From Micromussa lordhowensis (taxonomy: Eukaryota > Cnidaria > Anthozoa > Scleractinia > Lobophylliidae), in assembly GCA_964020085.1 (NCBI GenBank), contig OZ026600.1, positions 17,923,343-17,987,342 on the forward strand: 64,000 nt of DNA, written 5' to 3'. The first letter of the stretch is position 1; each line of letters opens with the position of its first letter. Positions 23,997 to 35,326 of the stretch are shown in pieces. A program made the position numbers and the translations under genes. The notes below the pieces were generated by a model that was not told the origin of the DNA, made no database searches, and saw only the letters and a list, made by a program, of their open reading frames with translations.

Positions 23997-24570
23997 AGGC
24001 CCGGATACACGCTGCAATATTACGCGCGCAATGGCTCAATTGCATCGTGTATCTACCCCTGAAATTGTTGCACGTAATTTTGCCAGCAACATTGAGCACA
24101 ACAAATTTCTTCGTGTATCCACCATCTGTAACATTTCGTGCAATAGTGTGACGCAAATGTCAGTGTTCAGGCAATCTCAATCTCACATTCAAATTTAACA
24201 GCTGACCCAAATGTCGCCCGTAGTACGTTTCACGTAAATTCAAGTTTGATAATCGCAAAAAAAAAGAAGGCGATGGCTTAGTCAGCCGCAGAAGAAACTA
24301 CGCTAATTGACTATTACAGAGGTAAGTATTTTTTTCCAAAGCCTTACCTGTTCGGTTTCATTAGAAGTTTGTAATTCGAAATTATTAGGTGTAAAAGGAG
24401 TTAAGGTCCTTCTTTGCTTTAGGTCAACTTTCATTTTGGATTGCGTGATGTAAACATGATCGCATGAGAGCTTGGAAGCTGCTCATCAAATATTGCGCGT
24501 TTTGTTGCAACCTTGTAGCCATGTCGAGTAGAAAATGTTGCTTGCAATGTTGCGCCGTGTACCCGGGCCT
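23997..24570. mobile_element. 574-bp inverted-repeat element
   Basis: aggcccggatacacgctgca at the left end pairs with the right end (tgcgccgtgtacccgggcct) with about four mismatches in 25. There is no coding content. It lies between the two signal-peptide exons of gene B. Confidence 0.6.
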
Positions 24571-25851
24571 TTAATACAAATGAAATGAGGTCGTCATTTT
24601 ATCGAGCTATGGACGAGCTTGCGCACTCGCATTTTAGTAAGCTTTTGATACATCATATCAAGTCGCAGAGTAAACAAAAAATAACTTGTGCGTGAGTTCT
24701 ATGCATTTTTGCATGGTCAAGTGCTCCCTTAATAGTAGCGGCTTACGCGAGTGTTGGGATTGTCATGTTGTCGAATTTTTCTTTGGCGTCAGCAAATAAA
24801 CACCATTCACTGGTGAAGGCCCCCTAAGGTCAATTCGCATTCTATTTAGGGTAAAATGACTTCAGAAAAACATTTGCAATTTAATTATCTTTTTACATCC
24901 CAAACGCAAGCAAGTAGCAAGGAATGTCAATGGTCATATTGGTTTGTCTGTGGAAAGAACTGCGAAGTACTTCGGGAAATTTTTGTTAATCAAAACCAGC
25001 GGATTAACCTGAGCGTTTCAAGATACCTTTTTCATGTTCTTAGGAAATACAAACATATAAAGGCTGAGTTTATCCCACTTCTTAAGCTCTTTGCAGTTTA
25101 CTGCTGAGTAATGGATTGCCTCTAAGGAGCTCGCATGGCCATGCTGTTTTGGCGCTACATTTTCAGTCTGGAGGTCTCTCCGTGCAGCTTTTCCAATAGC
25201 CGTTTCGAAATCAACTTTTTGGCCACGCCAAAAGGTAGTCCCTCCGCAAATGTTAGGATTCCATTTAAGCTCGAGGCAATGTATGAATTTTTAAACTAAT
25301 TAAAACCTAAAGCAGCCTCGTCTCACACTTGTTAGGATTCTATATATAATTAGTTATATTGTACTAAATATAACATATCGAAACAGATATATGAAGACAT
25401 GAATGATGATCGCAGTTGTATATACACGCAACTTAAGGGTTGTCTCAGCATATCTTTCTCCGCAGTTCATATCTTTCTCCGCAGTTCAAGCATTTGTTCT
25501 TTCATATGTTCACTTCTATACCGAAATAGTGTCCAATTCTTGCAATATTTAGCTAAATGGTCAAATAAAAAACACTTGTCGTAGTTTCCCAAGAGGCACC
25601 GTATCGATTTCACTTGGTTATTCGACTTGGAAACTGCACTTATTTGAAATGAGAATGGTGTGAAAACACAATAAGCCGGAAAATCATAAAAATTACACAC
25701 AATTATGCGTTTCTGCTTGTAAACTTATTTGTGTTGCAATTGCGAGCATGGTTTTTCGTGAGCCTTACTTCTACTGTCTCTTTGATTTGAAATAGCCATG
25801 AAATTCTGCTGAAGTTTGTAACTAATATCATGAGATGTTTGCTTCGCTTAC

Positions 25852-25906
25852 CTTCGTAGAACCAGCAAATTAGGAGGTAAACAGCTAAAGATGAAAGCTT
25901 AGCCAT
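25852..25906 (-). CDS. Gene B exon 1a: signal peptide
   Basis: ATG at 25904-25906 gives MAKLSSLAVYLLICWFYEG, a compact signal peptide. It ends GAA G in phase 1 at a gtaagc donor. It is 55 nt of coding sequence, the same length, phase and C-terminal wording (ICWF-EG) as exon 1b at 23157-23211. A GTG directly upstream of the ATG is not needed as a start. Confidence 0.75.
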
Positions 25907-27990
25907 CACATATAAGCAGTGTTTGTACAGTCTGCTTCGAGTCCTTTTGAATGATTAACGCTCTCGCGGTTTGACGTATTTTTTCCTTCTACGTAATCTG
26001 ATTGAATAATTTGCTAAAACTTCGCTCAGACGGACTGAGACCGCAAAATCGTTTAAATGAAAAAACTCCAATCGCAAGTATACGTGCCCACGGATACACA
26101 AGAAGACAAGCGACCTCGCTCTAGCGTTTCTTTGGGAAATAACAGATCATGCCTTTAGAAAAAGTGGAATTCGAACGAGTTTTTCGTTTTCGCTTTATTT
26201 GTTTCATTAAGGCATCGATAAACTTGCACGGGCATGCCTGCTAAGTGTGATATTTGGCGTGGCAACGGATCAACAGTTCCGCATTGTAACTAGCTTGCCA
26301 AGTCAGTGAAACTACTAATTGCGTCCGGTGTTAGGCTCGAGAAACTGATGGAATGTCTATTTTTTTGTGTTGTCAGCAAATGAATATTGAATCAAAGGTT
26401 TATGATATATTTTCGCCAGCGACAGTCTTATGAAGATCAATTTATTCACGAGAGACGAGAAACTGAACACGAGTCTTTACAAGCAAGCTGTTTGTTTGTT
26501 TGCTGTTTTTTTTTTCAAAGGATAATCTAGTCATGCTGGTCCTTTCATTTGTGGGCAGAATTTCCAGCAGCTCTGGATCAAAACGCTAGTACTGATTAAC
26601 AATCGGACGTATATGGAATCATTATGCCATAAGAAATAGAAACATAGAAACAGAACCTTACGAAAAATTACAAACCATTGTGTTGTATTTGACACATTTT
26701 TCCGCGTTCGGTCAGTATATAAAACTGTTTGGGCACACGCTCATCGAAGCAAGCTGGCTTAAAAGCTTTACGGACCTTTTAAATCAATTCTCCCCAAATA
26801 CCAAAACTCCTAAAGACAATTACGTCCGGTATAAGAATGATGCACACTTATGCTGTGTGAGATTATTTTTGACTTCCTCGATAAACTATGATCAAAGTAT
26901 AAGCGTGTTGAAAGGCATAAACAATGCAAGGACAATTTTCACTTAAAATTATCACTTTAAGATAACGTGTCATTGGGGGGCGATGGTTTTTGTATGGTTT
27001 TAGTTCAAAGAGAGACAGAATAAAAAATTCTTTTCCTTTGCATTTTTGCGACTCTCTTCGAGTTTCTGGTCGTATCGATCGCAAACGATTTGAAACAGAT
27101 TCATTCCATTTACGTTATTTAAATCATGTAAAGTTATTACCGATGGCTAATCTACGATTTCATTTGTTTTAACATCTCTGATTTAAACATTGTGAAAGCG
27201 TTCTCGGGATTCAGTCCTCCGCACCTTTGCGTCTTTTTTAAAATTATGATCAAACTAGTAGGCGCTATAAAATGACACATGAAAAAAGGGATTTTAATAG
27301 ATACACAACTGAGCCCCCATTTGGCGAGGAAATAAACGCTCGGATATTTGTACGTGGACATTAACTGTTCTAAGAAGGGAACGGTTTTCCAAAAGTGCAG
27401 CTCGAGTAAAACTGTGAGATTTGATGAACAAATCATGTTTGCAAGGCATATTGAGCCACGTTGCACATTTAAGACAAATTGCGCATGAGCAAAAACATAT
27501 GCTGGTATACAATGTCCGTAGCTTTCTCTTTCAGTTAAAAGAATATCATAAACATTTCTTTGTAGCCTTTACTCAGACAAAGAACTTTCAATGGGAGAAA
27601 CCATTTTTTTTTTCTTAAAAAAACATCAGTTACATATGATATGCTTTTATTTCTCTGTGAAAGCTGGAGATCAGTCAACGCCGAAGAGAGTAAACCATAT
27701 ATCAGACTTCATAACACGCTGTTAGCTAAACTGGCGGGAAGGTTTTTCTGCTGTATTCGTGTGGTAGCCTAAGCCAACCTGGCAAATTCTCAGCTCTTTC
27801 AATGGGACGATAGCAATCTATAGAACTTTATCAATAATGCGAATGCTTTACCAAATCCAAATTATACCTTCTTGATCAAATTACTTAGCAAACATTTTGA
27901 CTTAAATTGTCACTGGATTGTTGCCAGCATACACTACATCGAAAGTGAGTAACTGTATTGAGGAGTAAGCGAACTTTGAAAATGACTTGA
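25907..27990. other. Region between genes A and B
   Basis: No CUB second half or other exon was recognised on either strand. A minus-strand AATAAA lies near 27645 and could serve as a polyadenylation signal for gene A. Otherwise nothing is seen beyond chance ORFs. Confidence 0.35.
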
Positions 27991-28116
27991 TACAGTACCG
28001 CTCAGAGAAACGCGTGAACCTAACACGTTAGGGAAAACACGCAGGCCATTTTCATCGCGTTAGGGATGCATTAAAAACGCACGTGGAATGTTCGCTTATC
28101 TCTGAGCGGTACTGTA
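27991..28116. mobile_element. 126-bp MITE
   Basis: It has perfect 18-bp inverted repeats, tacagtaccgctcagaga at 27991-28008 and its complement at 28099-28116. Confidence 0.8.
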
Positions 28117-28173
28117 CGTTACTACTACTGAATCATAATTCCCCATTATAGAAATCAACTCATTACATAGCCC

Positions 28174-28570
28174 ATTGCAGAAACGTGAGAGGACTGGGAC
28201 GAGTTTCTTATATTGATTAGATTGAAAATCTAAACATTTCAACTGAAATGTTACTGAATGAAAAGCTACCCAGCCAAGTTTGAGAGTTTTCAGTTGAAAA
28301 TTGTTCAAATGGGAGAATCTCAAAAGTTGCAAAATTCCATACAAATCCTTATCACTGCTTATAATTTTGTGGCTTGTCTACCCAATCCATACAAACTCTC
28401 TATTTTAGGTGATATTTGAAGAGCTACCATTTTGCCATTTTCCTTCTCTAAATACTTCTATTCTTGGTAAATATTCTCAAATTTAGTTGATCTTTCATTT
28501 GAATATCTTAGTTTTTCAAACAAACGGAAAACAACCATACTCTTTCCCAGTCCTCTCACGTTTCTGCAAT
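28174..28570. mobile_element. 397-bp MITE with perfect 26-bp inverted repeats
   Basis: The ends are 28174-28199 (start attgcagaaacgtgagagga) and 28545-28570. The right end is 35 bp from the donor of exon 28, so the insertion sits in what should be the CUB1-splitting intron of unit 4. Confidence 0.85.
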
Positions 28571-28605
28571 TGCCTATTGTTTCCCAACACCAGTAATATA
28601 TTCAC

Positions 28606-28786
28606 CTGCAATAGCTATCATGATCACGATCCAAACGAAAATTTTCAAATGACATCATTATTGTTGCGGTGGGGCCACTCGGCTTAATGGACCAGCGACA
28701 GTACTGAGGTCCTCTGTAACGGCAAGGGTAATTAGGCGCGTATATTGTCCCATTTACTTCCATCAATGTGCGAGGTCCTCCACAAG
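28606..28786 (-). CDS. Gene A exon 28: CUB1 first half, unit 4, last recognisable exon
   Basis: The exon encodes ACGGPRTLMEVNGTIYAPNY, then PCRYRGPQYCRWSIKPSGP and TIMMSFENFRLDRDHDSYC. It ends TGC AG in phase 2 before gtgaat. No CUB1 second half was found between here and the gene B start at 25906. Reading into the intron gives AGG TGA, an immediate stop, so this could be a truncated terminal exon. A MITE with perfect 26-bp inverted repeats ends 35 bp from the donor. Confidence 0.8.
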
Positions 28787-28863
28787 CTTAGAAAAAGGAA
28801 CAGAAAAAGTTAAGCATAGCTTCAAGTTTCCGTCAACTGTTTCTGTGTCAGTTCATCCACTTA

Positions 28864-29171
28864 TGTCCAGGTTTGACCCTAATTAGATGCACGGCGAGTT
28901 TTGACATCTAACACAAAGTGTCCCTTTAAGTCTAAGCCTTTGCTACCTATTTCTAACAATAAGGTTAGGGTAAAGATTAGTGTTATTTTTATCTTAGGGT
29001 AAATGCAGCTGTTAAGCCTTACTTGAGGAGCAGCATTTGGGGGACACTTTGTGACATTAATTGTCTGTATTCTGAGAAACGAGTGATGTTAAAGTTGGGG
29101 AGAAGAGCAAGGGGACACTTCATGACGCTTATTGAAATTCGCGTGCATCTAATTAGGGTCAAACCTGGACA
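28864..29171. mobile_element. 308-bp MITE with perfect 30-bp inverted repeats
   Basis: The ends are 28864-28893 (start tgtccaggtttgaccctaat) and 29142-29171. The inner part has a second inverted pair (aaagtgtccc / ggggacacttt). It lies 80 bp upstream of the acceptor of exon 28. Confidence 0.85.
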
Positions 29172-30844
29172 TATCTGAGTTCATCTTCACCTGGATCGCC
29201 CAGGAACTTCAATCAAGTACGTATATTGTTGCACGCGAAAAGACGAAACATGGAAAAGTTCGTTCTAATTCTAGGAATCGGAAGCCAGATTACGAATCAG
29301 CCGGTGCTGCTATGTCGCTTAGAGCAAGAAGCTACTTGGAGCCCAATTTTGTTGGCTTTCCCTAACAACATTGTGGGTAACAAATTACTTCTTACCCACA
29401 TGTGTAATTACAAAAATACTATTTCTAGATGCAATAAACACGTTAAAACCTGACTAGTTTGAATGTAATTTGTCACCCATTATATTACAAGGCAATCAAG
29501 TGGTATACTTGCGAAATTAGGGAATAATTTCACTTGAGTTTTGTCCGAATTCTAGTAAATTAAAATTTGGACAAAGCGCCCATGAAATTGCCCCCTAATT
29601 TTACTCATAACCATTTGATTTCGCATACTGTCTAGTTCTTCGATGGCCATTCTGTACAGTATACCATGAAGCTACATGTAATATGTCAACTACTTAATTA
29701 CCACACCTCCTAATATTTAGCCTTATCTAAATACGCGCGCTGATTGGTTTAAAATCGTGCTTCTATTAAACAATTACGTGAATCACTGATATAAATTGAG
29801 AGCGAATAATCTAATTGTTTTAGTATAAATCTACTGGTCGTTCAAAACTTTAACTAAATCCTGTTCACAGACACCTCGAAAACGTAAAGAAGCGGCCGTC
29901 ATTTTGTTAACAAGCGCACACTGCCACGCTACTCACTATCTATCACAGATTATATAATATTAATCTCGCATTTTGATTGGTTCTCACCTATGATCTTTTA
30001 GTGCACAGTCGCACGATTGACGCCATCACTACAAAGTTTCTCCCTCTGTGTTTTAAAATGTCGGAAAGTTTTGAGAATTAAGATAATATTTTACATGACT
30101 CAGGTGAAAGATAAGGTACAAAAAAGTATCGAGGCATTGAATAGGTACGAGAAGCAGGAAGAAGAAAGAAAAAGCCGTTTCTTTTTTAGAAAATGACTCA
30201 GAAAAAATACTCGAGCAGTCTCAGTCGGCAGTTGAGCGAGACTGAAGTACTTAACACAAAATTGGTCACGCTTTGTCTCGAATTTAACAAACCCAATAAT
30301 CAAAATGTTTGTGACATTAATTTATTTAAAAAATTCAACTTTTCTCAGTCTCAAAATAATTGTTGACGCAGATTGAAGTCAGGAATGAAACATGAAAACA
30401 TCACTTCTTAAAATCAGTGAAATTAAGCACCTAACCTTGCTTTCCGACGCAAATGTTTCAGTCCGTTTCAGGGCACAGCAGCGAATAAAGTATAGCTCAT
30501 TACAGCTCACGGCCAACTGTATCGCAGCTATCCGACACTATAACAAACTGATTTGAGAATCACCAACCATAGAGGACACAAATTTCCACCTTCACTAACG
30601 CTCCTTTCGTTCAAAACTCGAATCGAATGGCCTCCGAGTTGACCGCAGCTGCTAGTTTTCCGAGCGTATTCTTTCAACTCCTGCAATATTCAAGGCAACG
30701 TCTAAGCTTTTCGACTCACAGGGCTGGTCTGATGACAAAAACCGACTTGACTTACTTTTCCAGGATTTTCTTTAAGATTTTTGGATATTAGAGTCCAATA
30801 CTGCTTTCGCTGTATTATTCATTCCACGAGAAGCGACTTTAAAG

Positions 30845-31852
30845 TTAAAGTGCAACTAACCCCCAATTTTTTTTCACTTATATGAATCTCCTTGTTTTTC
30901 TGATCGCCACTTTGAAAAAATTATCGTTGTAGCTATTTTCGTTAATTTTCTACGAACGTTCAAAGTTGAAAAATTTGGCGCTTTTTCGTCCCACCTCCGA
31001 GCAACTGGAAGAATGGGCTCTAGTTTCCTGTGACGTCATCGAAGGACAACAACTCGTGTAAAAGCAAAGGAATTGTAGGCCTCGATAGTCATCTATGCGA
31101 GAAAGAAGGTTCGTTATGCCTGATAGATGTGTTGTGTACGGCTGCAGCGAAACAGCAAACCCGAAAACGGAATTGGCCTCCATAAAATTCCGTTTTTTGG
31201 AGATGATCGTCCAGAATGCGTTAGAAGATGAAAGAGATGGGTCGACTTTGTGCTTCGCAGACGAGCCCATTGGGAACCTTCGAAGCATTCTAAGATCTGC
31301 TCATTTCACTTTAGAAGAGAAGATTTCTGCCGAATGTTCACCGCTCTTCCCGGGCAAGAAAAGACAACATTGCCAAGGTTGATGGCAGACGATCTTGGGA
31401 CGTGCCTTCCCGACAATTCAAGCAAACGACCCTGAATTCGGAAATATCGACCGTACGTTCAAATGACCAAAAGAAACCCGTCCGAAGCGTTTTTCTTGGT
31501 CACTGCTTTGTCAGACGCGGCAAAAGAGGTCCTTCGATGACGTCACGGGAAGGCTCGTCCCAGCTCCCACAAATGTTTATTATTTATTTTTACATATTTA
31601 TTTATTATTTATTTTTACATATGTATCGTTTCCTTTTTTTTATGCTAACATGATTGTAAACAAAAAAATGAAGTGCTAAATAAAGTAAAGTTGAAGTTGA
31701 AGTTGCTCGGTCATGGGACAACGGAGGTTCAACTTTAAACAGCTGTAGAAGCTCGAGGATTTTATCAATCACCGAAATTTTTTCGCAGTGCTGATCAGGG
31801 AAATAAGGAGATTTAAATAAGGGGAAAGAATTGGGGGTTAGTTGCACTTTAA
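30845..31852. mobile_element. TTAA-flanked inverted-repeat element with THAP relic
   Basis: TTAA (30845-30848) then the 20-bp end agtgcaactaacccccaatt. The right end 31829-31848 is its exact reverse complement, followed by TTAA (31849-31852). The total is 1.0 kb. TTAA duplication is typical of piggyBac-like elements, whereas a THAP cargo is typical of P-element relatives, so the family is unresolved. No transposase catalytic region is visible. It is inserted in the intron between exons 27 and 28 of gene A. Confidence 0.8.
31116..31440 (+). pseudogene. Broken THAP-domain gene fragment
   Basis: Frame 1 from 31116 reads MPDRCVVYGCSETANPKTEL, matching the start of THAP zinc fingers (MP-x-x-C-x4-C). 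The matching C-terminal half, KHSKICSFHFRREDFCRMF (C-x2-H and the following DF), is in another frame from about 31280. A frameshift therefore separates the two. THAP domains bind DNA in transposases and host regulators. This copy is probably non-functional cargo of the enclosing element. Confidence 0.65.
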
Positions 31853-32339
31853 GTGTGACAAGTGGCGTGATTTTCCTGGACCATTGACAATTCTTTGCTT
31901 CGCATAGCAACCAATGAAATTGCTTCATTTTGTGTAGACAACAGATTACGTCAAATGGCTTTTTACATGTTCGCCAAAGTGGGCAAAGGCGGGCTTTCGT
32001 TATATAAAACAAATGGATTCCATGTTGCCGTGCGTCTGTCCAGTTATAGATCACAGATGACGTCAAAATGTGGTAAGAACATTAGTGACACACTCGGCTA
32101 TCGCCTCGTGTGCCACTTTTTTGTTCTTCTTGATCTATTTCTGAACAGATGCACGGCAACATGGAATGTATGTGTGAAATAGATGGTGGGTAGCGTAACC
32201 AATCAGAGAACGACATTCGTGATAGAACGCTAGTAGATTTATACTAAAACTCGATAGAAACACAGAACTAGCCCGAGCTGTTAACGTAATGATGCGCGAG
32301 CAAAGAGAATTTACTTTTTGATGATCAAAGTAAACAAGT

Positions 32340-32540
32340 TGTTTTCTTTGTATTCGTCGTAGAGTTTTCTAAAAGAAATAGAAAACGTGTTCTCCGTGTT
32401 TGTATCGAGTTATAGAAACACTCGCGAAAGTCTGGGAGAACTCGAAAAAGCTGTGGAAACACTCCCCCGTCGGCTCGTGTTCCCACAGTATTTTTCGTTC
32501 TCCCAAATTTCCACTCGTGTCTCTATAACTCTATAGAGAC
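32340..32540. repeat. MITE-like segment
   Basis: It has gagttatagaaacactcg and actcgtgtctctataactct as an imperfect inverted pair, and words shared with 52500-52667. It ends about 70 bp from exon 27. Confidence 0.5.
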
Positions 32541-32613
32541 AAGGAACATGTTTTCTTTTTGCTTATTAAAACTAAACTAATAGATACAGTCGTGTGATTT
32601 AGTCTGTACTTAC

Positions 32614-32901
32614 GCATTGCAACGTCCATGTGCCTATCTTCTCCAACTCCTCTTGCTGTAAATCCGGCAATCCATATGTCATACCTGGTTCCAGGACGAA
32701 GGCCGGTGATGGTGTAACTTCTATCGAATAAACCAATATGTGTAGACCATCCTTCACCGTCCGAGCACTGGGCGCGATAGGTAATATGAAAGCCACGAAG
32801 TATGCCATTGTGGTGTTCCTGGGAAATTTCTGACCACTCGATGTACACACTGTCTGGTGAAACAATGTTGTATTCAACATGTCCAGGGCCTTCACTGGGA
32901 A
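32614..32901 (-). CDS. Gene A exon 27: FN3-A, unit 4 (partial cassette)
   Basis: The FN3 domain starts VPSEGPGHVEYNIVSPDSVYIEW and has GILRGFHITYRAQCSDGEGW and LRPGTRYDIWIAGFT. It ends in phase 1 (GCA ATG C) before gtaagt, 96 codons. It opens a fourth cassette, of which only this exon and exon 28 were found. Confidence 0.87.
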
Positions 32902-33428
32902 CTGAAAAATGCAATGTTTGACATTTGGTCTCCTGACTTTTAGAAAGCAGTTTCCCATGAAAGTGAATTCTAAACAACGTGAAATATGTTCATATCCAAA
33001 TAGAGGTCGCATGACACTGAATTGGTTATATACGGCAAAAGTCTTAGGGCCGAGATGGGAACCGGTTAGAAAACGTAGATACCAGATTCTGTGCGGAGTA
33101 ATTTTTACATCTTGTAACAATTTTGCATCTTAGAAAGATATTCACAATATCCGAATAAGTCACGTGAAATAGTTCACGTGCCACACGTGACACCTTATAA
33201 TAGGTCCAAGTTATTAACTAGCTTAAAGCTCATTACACACCATTAAAAGGCGGATGAAGATTGGTCACGTACTGCATTGGACTGCTTAAATTAGTGCCAT
33301 GTTAATTTTATGCTTTGAAGAAGCGTTAATGAGAAGGCAAATAATTGGATTGTTTCAGTCCAGGCCTTATTCAGTTAATTATTAAAAAAAAAATCAACAT
33401 GTAGCTTATTACGAAGAAATGTACTCAC

Positions 33429-33755
33429 CTCCCTCGGCGGTCCGAACAGAGAATAATTCACTGCTGTAAATGTCATGACTATTGTCCACACGGTATACAA
33501 CAGCACTGAACTCGCTATAAACAGGGAGGCCTGATACCTCAACCATGCCCTGGGATGAATTGACCATGTGAAGATATCGCGGTGACTTGCCATGGTGGCC
33601 CCCGTACTCATATTGGTGTCTTCCTTCCGTTTGATTCAGAGATATAATATAGAAAGAAGCCTCTTGGCCATCAGGATCACTCCCCAAGTCCACAAGAATA
33701 CCACCATCATCAGTGCTGTTTGCCATCACATTCCAAAGATTAGCAGAAGGTCGAG
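33429..33755 (-). CDS. Gene A exon 26: FN3-D, unit 3
   Basis: The FN3-like domain starts ARPSANLWNVMANSTDDGGI and has a milder polar loop (HQYEYGGHHGKSPRY) where units 1 and 2 have His/Asp runs. It then has VSGLPVYSEFSAVVYRVDNS and RTAEGG. It has 109 codons, phase 1-1 and donor gtgagt. Confidence 0.87.
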
Positions 33756-34175
33756 CTAAAGAAAATAACATGACCTGACATCAGCACACTTCCACTTACT
33801 TTGCAATTCAATTTGTAACAACGTACAAGTTGCAGATCTACGAACAAGTAAAATTAATTACTTTTTCTACTTAAAATTCCATCATGGGCTGGTGTTGGCC
33901 ACTATATTCCCAAGAGTAAGAGAAGGCGTGGCATGATCTGACATAAAAAATACTCTTCTTACCTTAACATAATACGATTTGGAAATCTGTACGTAAATCA
34001 TGTGTCTTTTTTATTCGAAGTGTTGTGTAATAACACTAATGATATCGCGTTTTCTCTTTGACTGATTATCAACTAAGAAGAATGGAAGGTTTAGGTGGGG
34101 AGGGTTTTGGCAGATAATTGGTAGCAAGTTGATATGAAGGGTGTTTAGTAAAACGTCTGTAGCAAACACACAAAC

Positions 34176-34381
34176 CTGAAATAAGACCTTTCCCCTCTTC
34201 CAAGACACAAAATTCTGATCTCACATGGCTCCATTCATGTTCTGTATGAAGCACAACATTCAAGAAGCTTGATCCCTCAAAGGACACTTCCACCACCTCA
34301 CCGTGTACATGCTCATGAGGATCACAGCCTCCATAATGAAGGACCTCTTTGCCATCACTGGTAAAAACTCTCACCCAGCCC
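34176..34381 (-). CDS. Gene A exon 25: CUB2 second half, unit 3
   Basis: The exon enters in phase 2 and encodes EGWVRVFTSDGKEVLHYGGC, then GEVVEVSFEGSSFLNVVLHT and SEFCVLEEGKGLIS. It ends in phase 1 at a weaker donor, gtttgt. Confidence 0.83.
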
Positions 34382-35169
34382 CTGTACGCATACATGTACG
34401 TTACCAACAATGATAAGGACAACAACACAAATATCAGTTTTTACGCTCTACCCTGAGGCTACATATCGATTAATGGACGAACTAGAGCTGCAATAGCGAA
34501 TCACCGTTTACATGTTTTAGGTTTGTTTTTCACATTTTAATACTATTGTACGACTAATTTTCTTGTCAATGGGTATTTTTATCCAATTGGCGAAACAGTT
34601 CTGTTCGCAGTTAAATAGGTTCCCCAGTTGGGGCTCCGAGGCACTAATGTCTTCCGGAACGTCTGATTTTGATTCCGAGTTTCCTTGTGCCTCTGTTTCA
34701 AAACGAGTCCTTGTTCAAAACCTTTCACATGAAAATGCATGAGTTTGATTTGCATGAACGTGTAGGCGGAAGACATTTTTACATGAACGGAGTCGCACTT
34801 AGATTCGTTTTGACACAGAGGCGAAAGGCCACTCGGAAATGGTCTATTCTCCTCACTTCACATATTAACAGTTAAACGCCATTCTCCTAATCTTATGGTG
34901 GTATATGCAATATTTTATTGTATTATCCCAACTATCGCGATATATCGTTTGGGAATATCATTTTTCTAACCGACTAATGCTATTTCCAGAAGTCAAGAAG
35001 AGCATTTGTGAATTCAAGAAGACAGATATGCGGTGGCTAGGGGTTAAGTGTTGCATCTCACCTTAAAAGAGATACATTTTGCATCGTGGTTATGACAAAT
35101 ACATAAGATAATTGCCAAATCTAACAAGCTTACTAACAAATGTAAAGGCAAAAATTGTCATTAAATTAC

Positions 35170-35326
35170 TCGCAAGATCGTAGTTTCACTTCATGCGCGG
35201 AGATAAGAAGAACTGCATTGCTAAGGCCAGCATTGCTTATCGTCCAGGAGCAGTCCAGCCGTGCTTCCCAGTCCCATTGAGTGAGGTTGAATGCTCCAAA
35301 GTATTCGTTAAAACTGCCACCACAAC
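35170..35326 (-). CDS. Gene A exon 24: CUB2 first half, unit 3
   Basis: The exon encodes GCGGSFNEYFGAFNLTQWDW, then EARLDCSWTISNAGLSNAVLLISAHE, and ends TGC GA in phase 2 before gtaatt. It has the typical CUB2 LTQWDW/CSWTI signature. Confidence 0.85.

Larger units (their letters stand above)
352..25906 (-). other. Gene B: SRCR-CUB-FN3 modular secreted protein, continues off left edge
   Basis: This second minus-strand gene has its own signal-peptide exon(s), a 36-nt linker exon and an SRCR exon. These are followed by CUB2, FN3-D, one complete cassette (FN3-A, CUB1, FN3-B, FN3-C, CUB2, FN3-D) and an incomplete one ending with a CUB first-half exon at 352-517. About 4.5 kb of coding sequence (about 1500 codons) lies in the window. 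The phases are as in gene A, so the two genes are tandem paralogues that share the cassette. It could be argued that A and B are one locus, but exon A28 ends in phase 2 and cannot join the phase-1 SRCR or linker exons in frame. Confidence 0.8.
29817..32250. mobile_element. Outer inverted-repeat element split by the THAP element
   Basis: gttttagtataaatctact at 29817-29835 is the exact reverse complement of 32232-32250. attggtt words lie just inside on each side (29749 and 29980; aaccaatc near 32200). The 1.0-kb TTAA element lies between them, consistent with nesting. The arms are only 19 bp, so chance or partial decay is possible. Confidence 0.45.

Noticed and set aside
19326..28786. Genes A and B as a single transcript joined from exon 28 to the SRCR or linker exon
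   Set aside because: Exon 28 ends in phase 2 while the linker and SRCR exons begin in phase 1; joining them shifts frame and soon meets a stop.
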